NCBI GenBank assembly: GCA_963653535.1
Contig: CAVJWU010000033.1
Coordinates: 1-15,557 of the forward strand
DNA: 15,557 bases
DNA from: UBA3210 sp963653535
GTDB lineage: Bacteria; Bacillota_I; Bacilli_A; RFN20; CAG-449
Direction: 5' to 3'
Below the pieces are notes generated by a model, which worked only from the letters and a program-made list of their open reading frames with translations, did not search any database and was not told where the DNA came from. Both the position numbers and the translations under genes were made by a program. How positions within the stretch are numbered: position 1 is the first letter of the stretch; each line of letters opens with the position of its first letter. Below, one piece after another: positions 1-7,221 of the stretch.

Positions 1-1162
1 ATTTTAAGCTTTTATATAATAAGGTACAATATGGATTAAGAATAAAATATAAAGGAATGAAAATGCCTAATATTCCAAGTAAATATAATAGTTCGATAAA
101 AGGAGTTAAACCGATAGTAAATAACATAGTTAATGGAGTTAAAGAATAGGAATTATTAATAAATAAAGGCACAAAAAATAAATAAATATAGATAATTCTT
201 ACAATGAATTCACATTTCTTTTTATAAGTTGACAAAGCACCTCTAGTAAAATAAATATAGTAAAGGATAACAAAAGAATAAATAAAACTCTTTGAATAGA
301 TATAATAAGGCTTAACTAAGAGAAATATAATTCCTCCTAAAGATATTTTATTAAGATAATCTAATTTTTCTTTTTTCTTAAATTCAAAATAAAAAGAAAG
401 AGAATAGAATATCACTATTTTAAGAATCGAATTTTTATAATTAGACAAAATAAAAAGCAAAATATTACTAATTATAATGATTAAAGAAATATTTTTTTCT
501 TTGACTTTTCTTGTTTTTAAAATCTTTTTTATTACTTCATCGATAAAATAAATATGTAATGATGAACTTGATAAAAGATAAAAGAAGTTATTATCTTGTA
601 AAATTTTTGAATAACTATCATCATATGATGTATTAAAAATTAATTGGCCTAACATGTTCTTCGTTACATCATTATAATTAATAAAATTTAAATCTATTAA
701 AGTAGATATTCTTAATAAAGAAGGAATTAAAGTTTTAATTTCACTTGCATTTACTTGATAAAAAATTAACCTTTCTTCTAAATAGGTATTAAAATCAAAT
801 CTCGATTCATAATTAGTAAATGAATAATTTTCTTTTGTTCCTTTATAAGAAATTAAGTCGAATACTTCAAAACTATTTTCTTTACTTGCGATATAAAAAT
901 AAGAAAAATTACTTTTAACTACAATATAATTATCTTTTTTTAATATAACTAAACCAATATTTGTTTCATGGAAAATCGATACTTTCGCCATGATAAAAAG
1001 AAAAATACCAATAAGAAAAAATAAACCGCTAAAAAGAATCGTTCTTTTATCGCGATTCTTAAAAAAATATATTAATAAAAAAAGAAAAATAATTCCTCCT
1101 AGAAGAGGTTTACTAATGATAAGTAAACCTCCAATAAGAGAAATAAAATAAATTAAAAACAT
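1..1162 (-). CDS. comEC: ComEC/Rec2-like competence membrane protein, C-terminus cut off by window edge
   Basis: The minus strand is open without a stop from the ATG at 1162 to the window edge, giving about 387 residues. ComEC forms the inner-membrane channel that carries single-stranded DNA into the cell during transformation. The visible part has two or three N-terminal membrane helices (about 1-58), a soluble stretch (60-190) with FDFNTYLEERLIFYQV resembling the ComEC OB-fold segment, then YLLSSSSLHI at 195-204 where the family usually has HLLAISGLHI, then further hydrophobic helices. The metallo-beta-lactamase-like C-terminus found in many homologues would lie outside the window. The start is 1 nt after the comEA stop with no good ribosome site of its own, so translational coupling is likely. 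The assignment rests on gene order plus these motifs; the sequence is divergent. Confidence 0.8.
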   Translation of the reverse strand, partial: MFLIYFISLIGGLLIISKPLLGGIIFLFLLIYFFKNRDKRTILFSGLFFLIGIFLFIMAKVSIFHETNIGLVILKKDNYIVVKSNFSYFYIASKENSFEVFDLISYKGTKENYSFTNYESRFDFNTYLEERLIFYQVNASEIKTLIPSLLRISTLIDLNFINYNDVTKNMLGQLIFNTSYDDSYSKILQDNNFFYLLSSSSLHIYFIDEVIKKILKTRKVKEKNISLIIIISNILLFILSNYKNSILKIVIFYSLSFYFEFKKKEKLDYLNKISLGGIIFLLVKPYYIYSKSFIYSFVILYYIYFTRGALSTYKKKCEFIVRIIYIYLFFVPLFINNSYSLTPLTMLFTIGLTPFIELLYLLGILGIFIPLYFILNPYCTLLYKSLK

Positions 1163-1163
1163 A

Positions 1164-1700
1164 TTATTTCAAAGTTATATAGTCACGAATTTTTTCATAT
1201 GTTTTTACGCCGATTCCTGAAACATTTTGAATTTCTTCTAATGTTTGAAAATCGCCATTAGCTTCTCGATAAGCTACAATTCGAGCGGCAAGTGTTGCTG
1301 TAATACCATTAATTGAAGCTAATTCTTCTTCAGTCGCAGTATTAATATTAATTTTAGTGATATCCGGAGCTACACATTCTTCGCTATAACCAGCAACATA
1401 TGGAATATAGAATGAAGTATGATTACCAATTTCTAATGATTCATTAAAGCAAGAAGTATCTGCGCTATCGAGAAGACCTCCGGCCTTAGAAATTAAATCA
1501 TCTAAAGTATCAGTTACTTTCATCGTATAAGTTCCTGAATTAAGAATAGCTCCATCAATTGTAACATTCACACTGCCTATCGTTTCACTCGTCGAATAAG
1601 AATTTTGTGCAGTTCCTGTATTTACATTTGGATCAATAATCATAAAAGCACTAATAACTAGAACAACACCAACAATCGCACCAATAATCCATTTAACCAT
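1164..1700 (-). CDS. comEA: ComEA-like competence DNA-binding protein (SLBB + helix-hairpin-helix)
   Basis: This 178-aa protein matches the ComEA architecture: an N-terminal membrane anchor (about 4-22), a short Ser/Thr/Asn-rich linker, an SLBB-like domain (about 44-100), and a C-terminal tandem helix-hairpin-helix DNA-binding domain (117-176) with ININTATEEELASINGI and the second hairpin NVSGIGVKTYEKI. In the family it sits on the outer face of the membrane, binds incoming double-stranded DNA and hands it to ComEC. It is directly followed by comEC (1-nt gap), the classic pair. The start ATG has a strong AAGGAGG site, but that site is the 3' arm of a 9-bp hairpin (1704-1739). Two cysteines, C85 and C109, lie in the extracellular part and could form a disulfide (inference). 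Confidence 0.93.
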   Translation of the reverse strand: MVKWIIGAIVGVVLVISAFMIIDPNVNTGTAQNSYSTSETIGSVNVTIDGAILNSGTYTMKVTDTLDDLISKAGGLLDSADTSCFNESLEIGNHTSFYIPYVAGYSEECVAPDITKININTATEEELASINGITATLAARIVAYREANGDFQTLEEIQNVSGIGVKTYEKIRDYITLK

Positions 1701-1703
1701 AAA

Positions 1704-1739
1704 AAAACCTCCTTACACTAATAATAATGTGGAGGTTTT
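1704..1739 (-). promoter_or_regulatory. Hairpin covering the comEA Shine-Dalgarno site, terminator-like
   Basis: Perfect 9-bp inverted repeat (AAAACCTCC at 1704-1712 and GGAGGTTTT at 1731-1739) with an 18-nt loop. In the minus-strand RNA the 3' arm contains GGAGG, the comEA ribosome binding site, and continues into a run of Us that ends at the comEA ATG. The same structure can therefore act as a greA terminator and as a lock on comEA translation. The pairing is seen directly; the regulatory role is inferred. Confidence 0.6.
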
Positions 1740-1764
1740 AGTAAAAATCCTAAATTTAATTTAA

Positions 1765-2241
1765 TTATTTTTCGTCAGTCGCGCTGATAGAAACAATTTT
1801 TACATCATATTGTTTAGTTGCTTTAACTGTAACTGTTTCACCAACTTTGTGACCCATGATTGATTTTGCAAGTTCACATTCATTAGAAATTTTATATTCT
1901 AAAGGATTTGCTTCTGTAGAACCAACAATATGATATTTTTCTTCTTTATTTTTGAAAGATAAGAATAAAGTGACATAAGAGCCTAATTTAACTTCATCAG
2001 TTGATCCATCATTTGAAATGATTTCTGCATTTGTAGTCTTTTCTCTTAATTCATTAATTTTAGCTTCGATTTCTGCTTGCTTTGCTCTAGCTGCATCATA
2101 ATCTGCGTTTTCAGATAAGTCACCTTGTGCTTTAGCTTCTTCAAGTTCAAGTAAAACCTTAGGTCTTTGTACATTAACTAAATCATTTAATTCATTCTTT
2201 AATGATTCTAAACCTTCTTTTGTTAAATAAAATTTTGCCAT
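1765..2241 (-). CDS. greA: Transcription elongation factor GreA
   Basis: 158-aa GreA, the factor that enters the RNA polymerase secondary channel and stimulates cleavage of backtracked RNA. The N-terminal coiled coil (about 1-75) carries the hallmark GDLSENADYDA at 40-50, with the acidic tip residues D41 and E44. The C-terminal FKBP-like domain (about 85-158) includes the VGSTEANP and SIMGHKVGETV segments. Length is normal for the family. The ATG at 2241 is preferred over an upstream in-frame TTG at 2250 because AAGGAG abuts the TTG but sits 10 nt before the ATG, and GreA proteins usually begin MAxxxLTxEG. The comEA gene follows 64 nt downstream on the same strand, separated by a hairpin. Confidence 0.97.
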   Translation of the reverse strand: MAKFYLTKEGLESLKNELNDLVNVQRPKVLLELEEAKAQGDLSENADYDAARAKQAEIEAKINELREKTTNAEIISNDGSTDEVKLGSYVTLFLSFKNKEEKYHIVGSTEANPLEYKISNECELAKSIMGHKVGETVTVKATKQYDVKIVSISATDEK

Positions 2242-2355
2242 TTTTAACAATCTCCTTATAAAATCTATAAAATTATAACAACAAATCAGTTAAAAATCTA
2301 TAAAGATATTAAATAATTTAATTTATAATAAATTATTTTAGAGCCATTTTTTTAG

Positions 2356-2384
2356 TCTATACTTTAAATATAACTTAAATTCAA
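2356..2384 (-). promoter_or_regulatory. Possible greA promoter
   Basis: On the minus strand TTGAAT (2379-2384) and TATAGA (2356-2361) are separated by 17 bp, about 115 nt before the greA start. The -10 matches only 4 of 6 consensus positions and the region is so AT-rich that chance matches are common. Confidence 0.3.
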
Positions 2385-2434
2385 TAAATTATTATCAAAA
2401 TTAAAAAATGTTTATTTTATTTTCAAGAAAATAA

Positions 2435-2469
2435 TGATATTATAAATATATATTTGGGGAGGAAAAAAG
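2435..2469 (+). promoter_or_regulatory. Possible extended -10 promoter and ribosome site of the 2473 gene
   Basis: TGATATTAT at 2435-2443 resembles an extended -10 element (TG-n-TATTAT) with no clear -35. A strong GGGGAGG (2456-2462) lies 10 nt before the ATG at 2473 and fixes that start. Confidence 0.4.
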
Positions 2470-2472
2470 TTT

Positions 2473-3003
2473 ATGGCACACTTTTTTAATAATTTAGGAG
2501 AAGCATTTAAGAAATTCTTTGTTTCCATGGGTTTATGGTTTAAGAATTTTGGTGAATCATTTGTTCAATATTTTAAAACATTAACAATTAAGAAACTCGA
2601 AAAATTATTATTAACTGTTGGAGCTTTAATCATCTTAATCATTTCATTAATTTGGAACGTCTATGGCGATACAACTTTAAAAATATATGTTGCTTGGTTA
2701 ATCTTAGGATTATGTACAGGTGTTGCAGGTGGTATCTTCACTTTAGTTGGTACACACTTTAATTCATTCGATATTAAGCCAATTGGTTTAGTCTTTATCG
2801 GAGTAGGAGGAGTCTTAACTCTCGGCAATTTATTCCCTTATATTTATATCTTAATCAATGCTAAATCAATGTTTGCTACATCAATTTCATATTCTGCTGG
2901 AATGATTATTCTCTTCTTAGTATTTAATGTTATTTCATTCTTATGTACGATTGCTGGTTATGTTTTACAAATTTATAGAAAAACACATAACTTAGATAAC
3001 TAA
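2473..3003 (+). CDS. Unrecognised four-helix membrane protein with Phe-rich amphipathic N-terminus
   Basis: 176-aa protein that I do not recognise as a known family. The first 43 residues are rich in Phe and Lys (FFNNLGEAFKKFF, FKNFGESFVQYF, then TIKKLEK), which suggests a surface-lying amphipathic helix on the cytoplasmic side. Four hydrophobic segments follow at about 44-63, 70-95, 101-126 and 138-166, with short loops and a basic/polar C-terminal tail (YRKTHNLDN). No catalytic motif, cysteine pair or conserved charged residue within the membrane segments is apparent. It has its own likely promoter, a strong ribosome site and a downstream terminator, so it appears monocistronic. It is divergent from greA. 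The gene looks real from codon use, start signals and the terminator; its function is unknown. Confidence 0.85.
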   Translation: MAHFFNNLGEAFKKFFVSMGLWFKNFGESFVQYFKTLTIKKLEKLLLTVGALIILIISLIWNVYGDTTLKIYVAWLILGLCTGVAGGIFTLVGTHFNSFDIKPIGLVFIGVGGVLTLGNLFPYIYILINAKSMFATSISYSAGMIILFLVFNVISFLCTIAGYVLQIYRKTHNLDN

Positions 3004-3020
3004 TTAAATTTCAATTATTT

Positions 3021-3048
3021 AACTGTTGACTAGTTCAACAGTTTTTTT
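3021..3048 (+). terminator. Rho-independent terminator of the 2473 gene
   Basis: Perfect 9-bp stem AACTGTTGA (3021-3029) / TCAACAGTT (3035-3043) with a 5-nt loop, followed by a T run, 17 nt after the stop codon. Confidence 0.9.
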
Positions 3049-3301
3049 ATGCAATAATTTTTTGTCTTTTATTTATTGAGATAGTAATTAAAGAAAGACA
3101 AAATTTAGTTAAATTAAATTCAGTTTTCTTTCTACCATAGTAAAAATAATAATAACTTATTTTTAACGTAAAAAAAGTTCTAGATGTCTTAACCCATTTA
3201 AAAATAAAAAATTCCTAATCTCAGATTAGTAATTTCATTTATTAAATCACATGATCATAACGTTAACTAAAAAGAAGAAAAATCTTCTTTAAAACAAAAA
3301 A
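3049..3301. other. Gene-free AT-rich spacer
   Basis: No convincing ORF, RNA gene or promoter is visible on either strand. It contains a short palindrome CTAATC-tca-GATTAG (3215-3229) and a second hairpin close to the tRNA-Arg terminator, listed separately. Confidence 0.6.
3271..3290 (-). terminator. Possible backup terminator downstream of tRNA-Arg
   Basis: Perfect 8-bp stem AAAGAAGA (3271-3278) / TCTTCTTT (3283-3290) with a 4-nt loop. In minus orientation it is followed by TTAG rather than a long T run. It lies just beyond the main tRNA terminator. Confidence 0.4.
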
Positions 3302-3319
3302 GAGTTCCTTTCGGAACTC
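3296..3319 (-). terminator. Rho-independent terminator of tRNA-Arg
   Basis: In minus orientation GAGTTCC, a GAAA tetraloop and GGAACTC (stem arms 3302-3308 and 3313-3319) are followed by a six-T run. It begins 14 nt after the tRNA CCA end. Confidence 0.92.
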
Positions 3320-3332
3320 ATATTTTTTTAAG

Positions 3333-3409
3333 TGGTGACCCCAAGGTGATTCGAACACCTGACCTACTGCTTAGAAGGCAGTTGCTCTATCCAGCTGAGC
3401 TATGGGGCC
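3333..3409 (-). tRNA. tRNA-Arg (anticodon UCU)
   Basis: A complete 77-nt cloverleaf read on the minus strand. The acceptor stem GGCCCCA/TGGGGTC includes one G-U pair. The D arm contains AGCTCAGCTGGATAGAGC, the anticodon stem ACTGC/GCAGT encloses loop CTTCTAA (anticodon TCT, reading AGA), and the T arm contains GGTTCGAATC-type sequence as GTGTTCGAATCAC. The 3' CCA is encoded. AGA is the dominant Arg codon in the neighbouring genes, consistent with the need for this tRNA. It has its own promoter and terminator. Confidence 0.97.
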
Positions 3410-3422
3410 ATACGCGTATATA

Positions 3423-3451
3423 AGTATAGCGTAACGCCAAATTAAAATCAA
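3423..3451 (-). promoter_or_regulatory. tRNA-Arg promoter
   Basis: Minus-strand TTGATT (3446-3451) and TATACT (3423-3428) with an exact 17-bp spacer, 14 nt before the mature tRNA 5' end. Confidence 0.85.
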
Positions 3452-3502
3452 CTAATTTTTTTAATTATTGAAAGAAAATTTACCAAAGTAGAAAGGTAGA
3501 TA

Positions 3503-3529
3503 AAAGAAAAAGTAGGTCTCCCTACTTTT
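3503..3529 (-). terminator. Terminator of the alaS-DUF1292 operon
   Basis: 9-bp stem AAAAGTAGG (3508-3516) / CCTACTTTT (3521-3529) around a GAGA tetraloop in minus orientation, followed by TCTTTT. The stop codon of the DUF1292 gene (3522-3524) lies inside the stem. Confidence 0.85.
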
Positions 3530-3776
3530 CCTCTTTGTCTTTGCTTGAAAGATATTCATCGATGATTTCATCTAATTCATCATATTCTTCTTGTGCTTCA
3601 ACATCAGAAATATTACCATTTTCATCTACAATACCTGCGACTAGATCACCATTTTCTTCATAAAATACGACATAATCTTTATTAAAAGTATCTGAGTGAT
3701 ATGTTAATAAGATTGTAAGTTCAGTTTTAGTTCCATTTTCATCTTCGAAGATGATTTTATCTAATTTTTCTTCCAT
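3522..3776 (-). CDS. DUF1292 family protein (YrzB-like)
   Basis: 84-aa very acidic protein of the DUF1292/YrzB type. It has the characteristic beginning KIIFEDENGTKTELTILLTYHSDTFNKDYVVFY, a second strand pair around LVAGIVDENGNI, and an acidic C-terminal helix (DVEAQEEYDELDEIIDEYL). No biochemical function is established for the family. The ATG at 3776 is 1 nt after the alaS stop and has AAAGGA 7 nt upstream inside alaS. A longer reading back to 3839 would only overlap alaS and adds a basic stretch unlike the family. In many Firmicutes a related gene lies downstream of alaS with yrzL and the ruvX-type gene between; neither is present here. Confidence 0.88.
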   Translation of the reverse strand: MEEKLDKIIFEDENGTKTELTILLTYHSDTFNKDYVVFYEENGDLVAGIVDENGNISDVEAQEEYDELDEIIDEYLSSKDKEEK

Positions 3777-3777
3777 C

Positions 3778-6384
3778 TTAGAATCCTTTCTTAATAGAAG
3801 CAAATGCTTCATTAATCTTATTCGCGTCTTTAATTCCACCTTGAGCGACTTCAGGACGTCCTCCTCCAGATCCTCCAGTAATCGCAGTAATCTCCTTAAC
3901 TAGCTTACCAGCTTGATAAGATGAAGTTAAATCTTTTGAAACACCGACAATTAAAGAACTTCTATCACTAGTAACATTAACTAAAACAATAATTGAAGAA
4001 TCAAACATTACTTTTAATGAATCAAATAAAGATGAGAACATATCTTTATCCATATTTGAAACTACTTTAGTTAAAACGTGTTTTCCATTAATTTCTTCAA
4101 ATTCATTTTTAGCTTCTTTTGCTTTATAAGAAGAAACTTGTTCATTTAATTCTTGGTTTTGTTTTCTTAAAGAAGCGATATCATTATTCATAATATCAAT
4201 TCTAGCAGCAATATCATTATATGAAGTAACTTTTACTTTTCCTAATAATGATTCAAGGAGAATTTCTTTTTGTTTTAATACTTCATAAGCTTTCATACCA
4301 GTATAAGCTTCAATTCTTCTAATTCCTGAAGCAATTGATTCTTCATAACCTATTGCAAAATAGCCAATTTCAGAAAGTCTAGAAACATGAGTACCGCCGC
4401 AGAACTCTTTAGAAATATCACCCATTTCGACAACTCTAACGACATCACCATATTTTTCATTAAATAGCATCATCGCACCGAGTTTACTAGCTTCTTCAAT
4501 AGGTAAGACTTCAGTTACAACTTCAATATCTTTTGAGATATATTCATTAACACATTTTTCAATTTGGCATAATTGTTTAAAGGAAATCTTTTCAAAATGA
4601 TCAAAGTCAAATCTTAATACTTCACTAGAAACAAATGATCCTTCTTGTTTTACGTGATCACCAAGAACTTCTTGTAATGCTGCTTGTAAAAGGTGAGTTG
4701 CAGAGTGATTTGCTTGAATTTTCTTTCTTGCTTCAGTATCAAGTTTTAAAGTGAACTTATCACCAACTTTAACTTCACCATAGCTAACTTTTACATGATG
4801 TAAATGTTGTTTATTTGGAGCTTTAGTAACATCGATGACTTCTAATGAACAAGATTCATTTTCCATAGTACCTGTATCTTTTACCTGTCCACCCATTGTC
4901 GCATAGAAATTAGTTTTATCTAAGATGATATCACCTTCATCATCAAGAGAATCTACTTTAACACCATCTTTAAAAACTCCGATAACTGTTCCTTCAATAA
5001 CTTCATTTTTATAAACAAATTCTGATTCATTTTTAAAATTCATTAAGTCTTGAGATTGTGCATTCATTGATTCTAGAGTTCCTCTTGCCGCGCGAGCTCT
5101 ATCCTTTTGAATCTTCATTTCTTTGTCAAATCCTGCTTTATCGCATGTTTTATTAAATTCAGAAGCAATTTCTTCTGTTAATTCATAAGGGAAACCATAT
5201 GTATCATATAATTTAAATGCATCACTTCCTGGAAGAACGTCACCACAAGAAGCAAGCATCTTTTTACATAAAGTTTCACCTTGATTTAAAGTAGACGCAA
5301 ATTTAATTTCTTCTTGAGAAATCATCTTCATAATGCGGTCTTTCTTTTCACCTAAATAAGGATAGAAAGATTTCATATTTTCACAAACAACTGGGACTAA
5401 GTTAGATAAGAATGGTTTATCGATACCAAGTTTTCTACCATATCTAACAGCGCGGCGAAGAATTCTTCTTAAAACGTAGCCTCTTCCTTCATTAGAGAAA
5501 GTCGCACCATCTGCAAGAGCGAAAGTACATGTTCTAATGTGATCAGCAATAACACGATATGCCATTTTATATTCACCTTCATAAGGGAATTTCGCTAATT
5601 TTTGTGTTTCTAAAATATAAGGATAGAATAAATCAGTATCGTAATTAGTTTCTACTTCTTGAATAACACAGCAAAGTCTTTCAAGTCCTGCACCAGTATC
5701 AATATTTTTAGATGGTAATTCTTTATAATCTTTTCTATCAACACCAGGTTCTGCGTTGTATTGGCTGAAAACAATATTCCAAATTTCAATATAACGATCA
5801 TTTTCAATATCATCAGTTAAAAGTTTAATACCGATATTTTCTGGATCATATTTAGTTCCTCTGTCAAAGAAAATTTCAGTATCTGGTCCACAAGGGCCTG
5901 CGCCAATTTCCCAGAAGTTATCTTCTAAAGGAATTAAATGTGATTCATCCATACCGCATTTTATCCATAAATCTCTAGTTGCTTTATCATCTGGATGATG
6001 AGTGATATATAATAAATTCTTGTCGAAAGCGAAATATTTTTCACTAGTTAATAATTCATAAGCCCAAGGTATTACTTCATTACGGAAATAATCACCAATT
6101 GAGAAGTTACCAAGCATTTCAAAAAATGTATGGTGACGTGCTGTTTTACCAACATTTTCAATATCGTTAGTTCTAATTGCTTTTTGTGCATTAGTGATTC
6201 TTGAATATTTTGAGATTTCAGAACCATCAAAATATTTCTTTAATGCTGCAACGCCAGCATTGATCCAAAGTAAAGTAGGATCGTTATTTGGAATTAGACT
6301 TGCACTTGGTTCGACGTAATGTCCTTTAGATTTAAAGAAATCTAACCACATTTGTCTAATTTCACTAGATGTCATTTTTTTCAT
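3778..6384 (-). CDS. alaS: Alanyl-tRNA synthetase
   Basis: 868-aa AlaRS, which charges tRNA-Ala and clears mischarged Ser/Gly. The class II catalytic core is N-terminal: HHTFFEMLGNFSIGDYF at 84-100, the FSQYN segment and DTGAGLERL follow. The editing domain shows both metal-binding motifs, HSATH (H560, H564) and CGGTH (C662, H666). A coiled coil around 730-760 leads to the C-Ala domain with GGSGGGRPEVAQGG near the end. Length is normal. The start is supported by GGAGG 6 nt upstream; a second ATG three codons on is less well placed. Expression is controlled by the T-box leader upstream, and a DUF1292 gene is cotranscribed downstream. Confidence 0.99.
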   Translation of the reverse strand: MKKMTSSEIRQMWLDFFKSKGHYVEPSASLIPNNDPTLLWINAGVAALKKYFDGSEISKYSRITNAQKAIRTNDIENVGKTARHHTFFEMLGNFSIGDYFRNEVIPWAYELLTSEKYFAFDKNLLYITHHPDDKATRDLWIKCGMDESHLIPLEDNFWEIGAGPCGPDTEIFFDRGTKYDPENIGIKLLTDDIENDRYIEIWNIVFSQYNAEPGVDRKDYKELPSKNIDTGAGLERLCCVIQEVETNYDTDLFYPYILETQKLAKFPYEGEYKMAYRVIADHIRTCTFALADGATFSNEGRGYVLRRILRRAVRYGRKLGIDKPFLSNLVPVVCENMKSFYPYLGEKKDRIMKMISQEEIKFASTLNQGETLCKKMLASCGDVLPGSDAFKLYDTYGFPYELTEEIASEFNKTCDKAGFDKEMKIQKDRARAARGTLESMNAQSQDLMNFKNESEFVYKNEVIEGTVIGVFKDGVKVDSLDDEGDIILDKTNFYATMGGQVKDTGTMENESCSLEVIDVTKAPNKQHLHHVKVSYGEVKVGDKFTLKLDTEARKKIQANHSATHLLQAALQEVLGDHVKQEGSFVSSEVLRFDFDHFEKISFKQLCQIEKCVNEYISKDIEVVTEVLPIEEASKLGAMMLFNEKYGDVVRVVEMGDISKEFCGGTHVSRLSEIGYFAIGYEESIASGIRRIEAYTGMKAYEVLKQKEILLESLLGKVKVTSYNDIAARIDIMNNDIASLRKQNQELNEQVSSYKAKEAKNEFEEINGKHVLTKVVSNMDKDMFSSLFDSLKVMFDSSIIVLVNVTSDRSSLIVGVSKDLTSSYQAGKLVKEITAITGGSGGGRPEVAQGGIKDANKINEAFASIKKGF

Positions 6385-6407
6385 ATCTTTCCTCCATTTT
6401 TGTGCAT

Positions 6408-6606
6408 AAAAAAAGTACCTTTAGGAACGAATTAACGCGGTACCATCCTAATTCAATAATATTTTATTGCTCTTAATTAAAATCTTTAACGCAGATTGAC
6501 GTAGTTTTCACTATATCTCCTTAGTAGCCTATTTATTTTTTCTAAGATAGTTTCACCAACCTATCCTCTCTAAATAGAAAAAAATAAATTCCCCTAATTC
6601 ATAGAC
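6408..6606 (-). promoter_or_regulatory. T-box leader controlling alaS (Ala specifier)
   Basis: Tandem structures of a T-box riboswitch in the alaS leader. The T-box core AGGATGGTACCGCG lies at 6436-6449 (minus). Flanking GAATTA and TAATTC can pair to form the antiterminator that presents the bulge to the tRNA CCA end. Stem I contains the AGAGAG element, and a GCT triplet at 6526-6528 in the expected specifier position reads Ala. The competing terminator uses GTACC against GGTAC ahead of seven Ts (6408-6414). Uncharged tRNA-Ala should favour read-through into alaS. Stem pairings were judged by eye, so boundaries are approximate. Confidence 0.93.
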
Positions 6607-6612
6607 AAAAGT

Positions 6613-6640
6613 ATTATAACAAGTTGTTATTTTTATTCAA
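6613..6640 (-). promoter_or_regulatory. alaS promoter
   Basis: Minus-strand TTGAAT (6635-6640) and a perfect TATAAT (6613-6618) separated by 16 bp, with an extended TG-n before the -10. Transcription would begin just ahead of the T-box stem I. Confidence 0.85.
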
Positions 6641-6664
6641 TTATTATTTGAGATTTTATATAAT
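6636..6664 (+). promoter_or_regulatory. Promoter of the DUF1294 unit
   Basis: A perfect TATAAT at 6659-6664 lies 22 nt before the ATG at 6687. The 17-bp-spaced -35 (TTCAAT, 6636-6641) is poor and overlaps the -35 of the divergent alaS promoter. Confidence 0.5.
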
Positions 6665-6686
6665 TATTTTACTTGGAGGAACAAAT

Positions 6687-6986
6687 ATGGCATTAATTAC
6701 ATTTTTAATTTATTTAGTGTACCTAGTTATTTTTTCTTTAATCACCTTCGTTATCTTTGGAAAAGATAAAAAGATGGCGACAAGTAATTCTGGTCCAGTC
6801 AGAATTAAAGAAAAAACATTATTAGGTTTAGTCTCTTTAGGAGGGGCAATTGGAGGATTTTTTGGTAGAATAGTTTTCCATCATAAAACAAATAAAATTT
6901 ATTTTACTATTTCCATTTATTTTTCTTTAATATTACAAGTTGCTTTATTAGTTTTATTTGCTTTAAGAGCGTTAAGCATCATCTAG
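6687..6986 (+). CDS. DUF1294 family small membrane protein
   Basis: 99-aa protein matching the DUF1294 pattern: an N-terminal membrane helix (about 3-24), a short basic cytoplasmic segment (FGKDKK), RIKEKTLLGLVSLGGAIGGFFG at 39-60, then the hallmark HHKT at 65-68, and a last helix (about 72-96). The family is widespread in Firmicutes and has no established function. The ATG at 6687 is chosen because GGAGGA lies 6 nt upstream; an upstream in-frame ATG at 6624 lacks a ribosome site and would begin upstream of the likely promoter -10. A 74-aa membrane protein gene follows 9 nt later with its own strong site, so the two are cotranscribed. Confidence 0.9.
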   Translation: MALITFLIYLVYLVIFSLITFVIFGKDKKMATSNSGPVRIKEKTLLGLVSLGGAIGGFFGRIVFHHKTNKIYFTISIYFSLILQVALLVLFALRALSII

Positions 6987-6995
6987 GAGGTAGTT

Positions 6996-7220
6996 ATGAA
7001 CAGCAAAACAAGTTTAGAAAAATCTCATTCTAAAGTTTCCAATTTTAAATTAACTTTAATCGTTTTATGTTTAAGTTTATTCATCTCATTATTATGGGCA
7101 GGTATCTTTTTAATGACATGGTCAAAAGGTAATTATTTAACTATTGGTATTATTGTTACTGTAGGATCATTATGTTTATCATTATTGAATTTTATTTTAA
7201 TTGGAAAGTTTACTAGATAA
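6996..7220 (+). CDS. Unrecognised 74-aa two-helix membrane protein
   Basis: Small protein with a polar, Ser/Lys-rich N-terminus (1-17) followed by two hydrophobic helices at about 18-42 and 47-69, ending IGKFTR. It is hydrophobic throughout with no recognisable motif, and I cannot assign a family. The start is well supported by AGGAGG, which overlaps the DUF1294 stop codon, 5 nt before the ATG. The stop is 1 nt before the start of the aldo/keto reductase, so it forms the middle gene of a tight three-gene unit. Conserved spacing and a good ribosome site make a real gene likely. Confidence 0.75.
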   Translation: MNSKTSLEKSHSKVSNFKLTLIVLCLSLFISLLWAGIFLMTWSKGNYLTIGIIVTVGSLCLSLLNFILIGKFTR

Positions 7221-7221
7221 T

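Noticed and set aside
2242..2250. TTG start three codons upstream for greA
   Set aside because: The Shine-Dalgarno directly abuts this TTG, leaving no spacer; the ATG at 2241 has normal spacing and the family N-terminus.
3211..3229. Short palindrome CTAATC-tca-GATTAG in the spacer
   Set aside because: No T run, no nearby promoter and only 6-bp arms in AT-rich DNA; likely chance.
3777..3839. Longer N-terminus for the DUF1292 protein
   Set aside because: It would overlap the end of alaS, lacks a ribosome site and adds a basic stretch unlike the acidic family.
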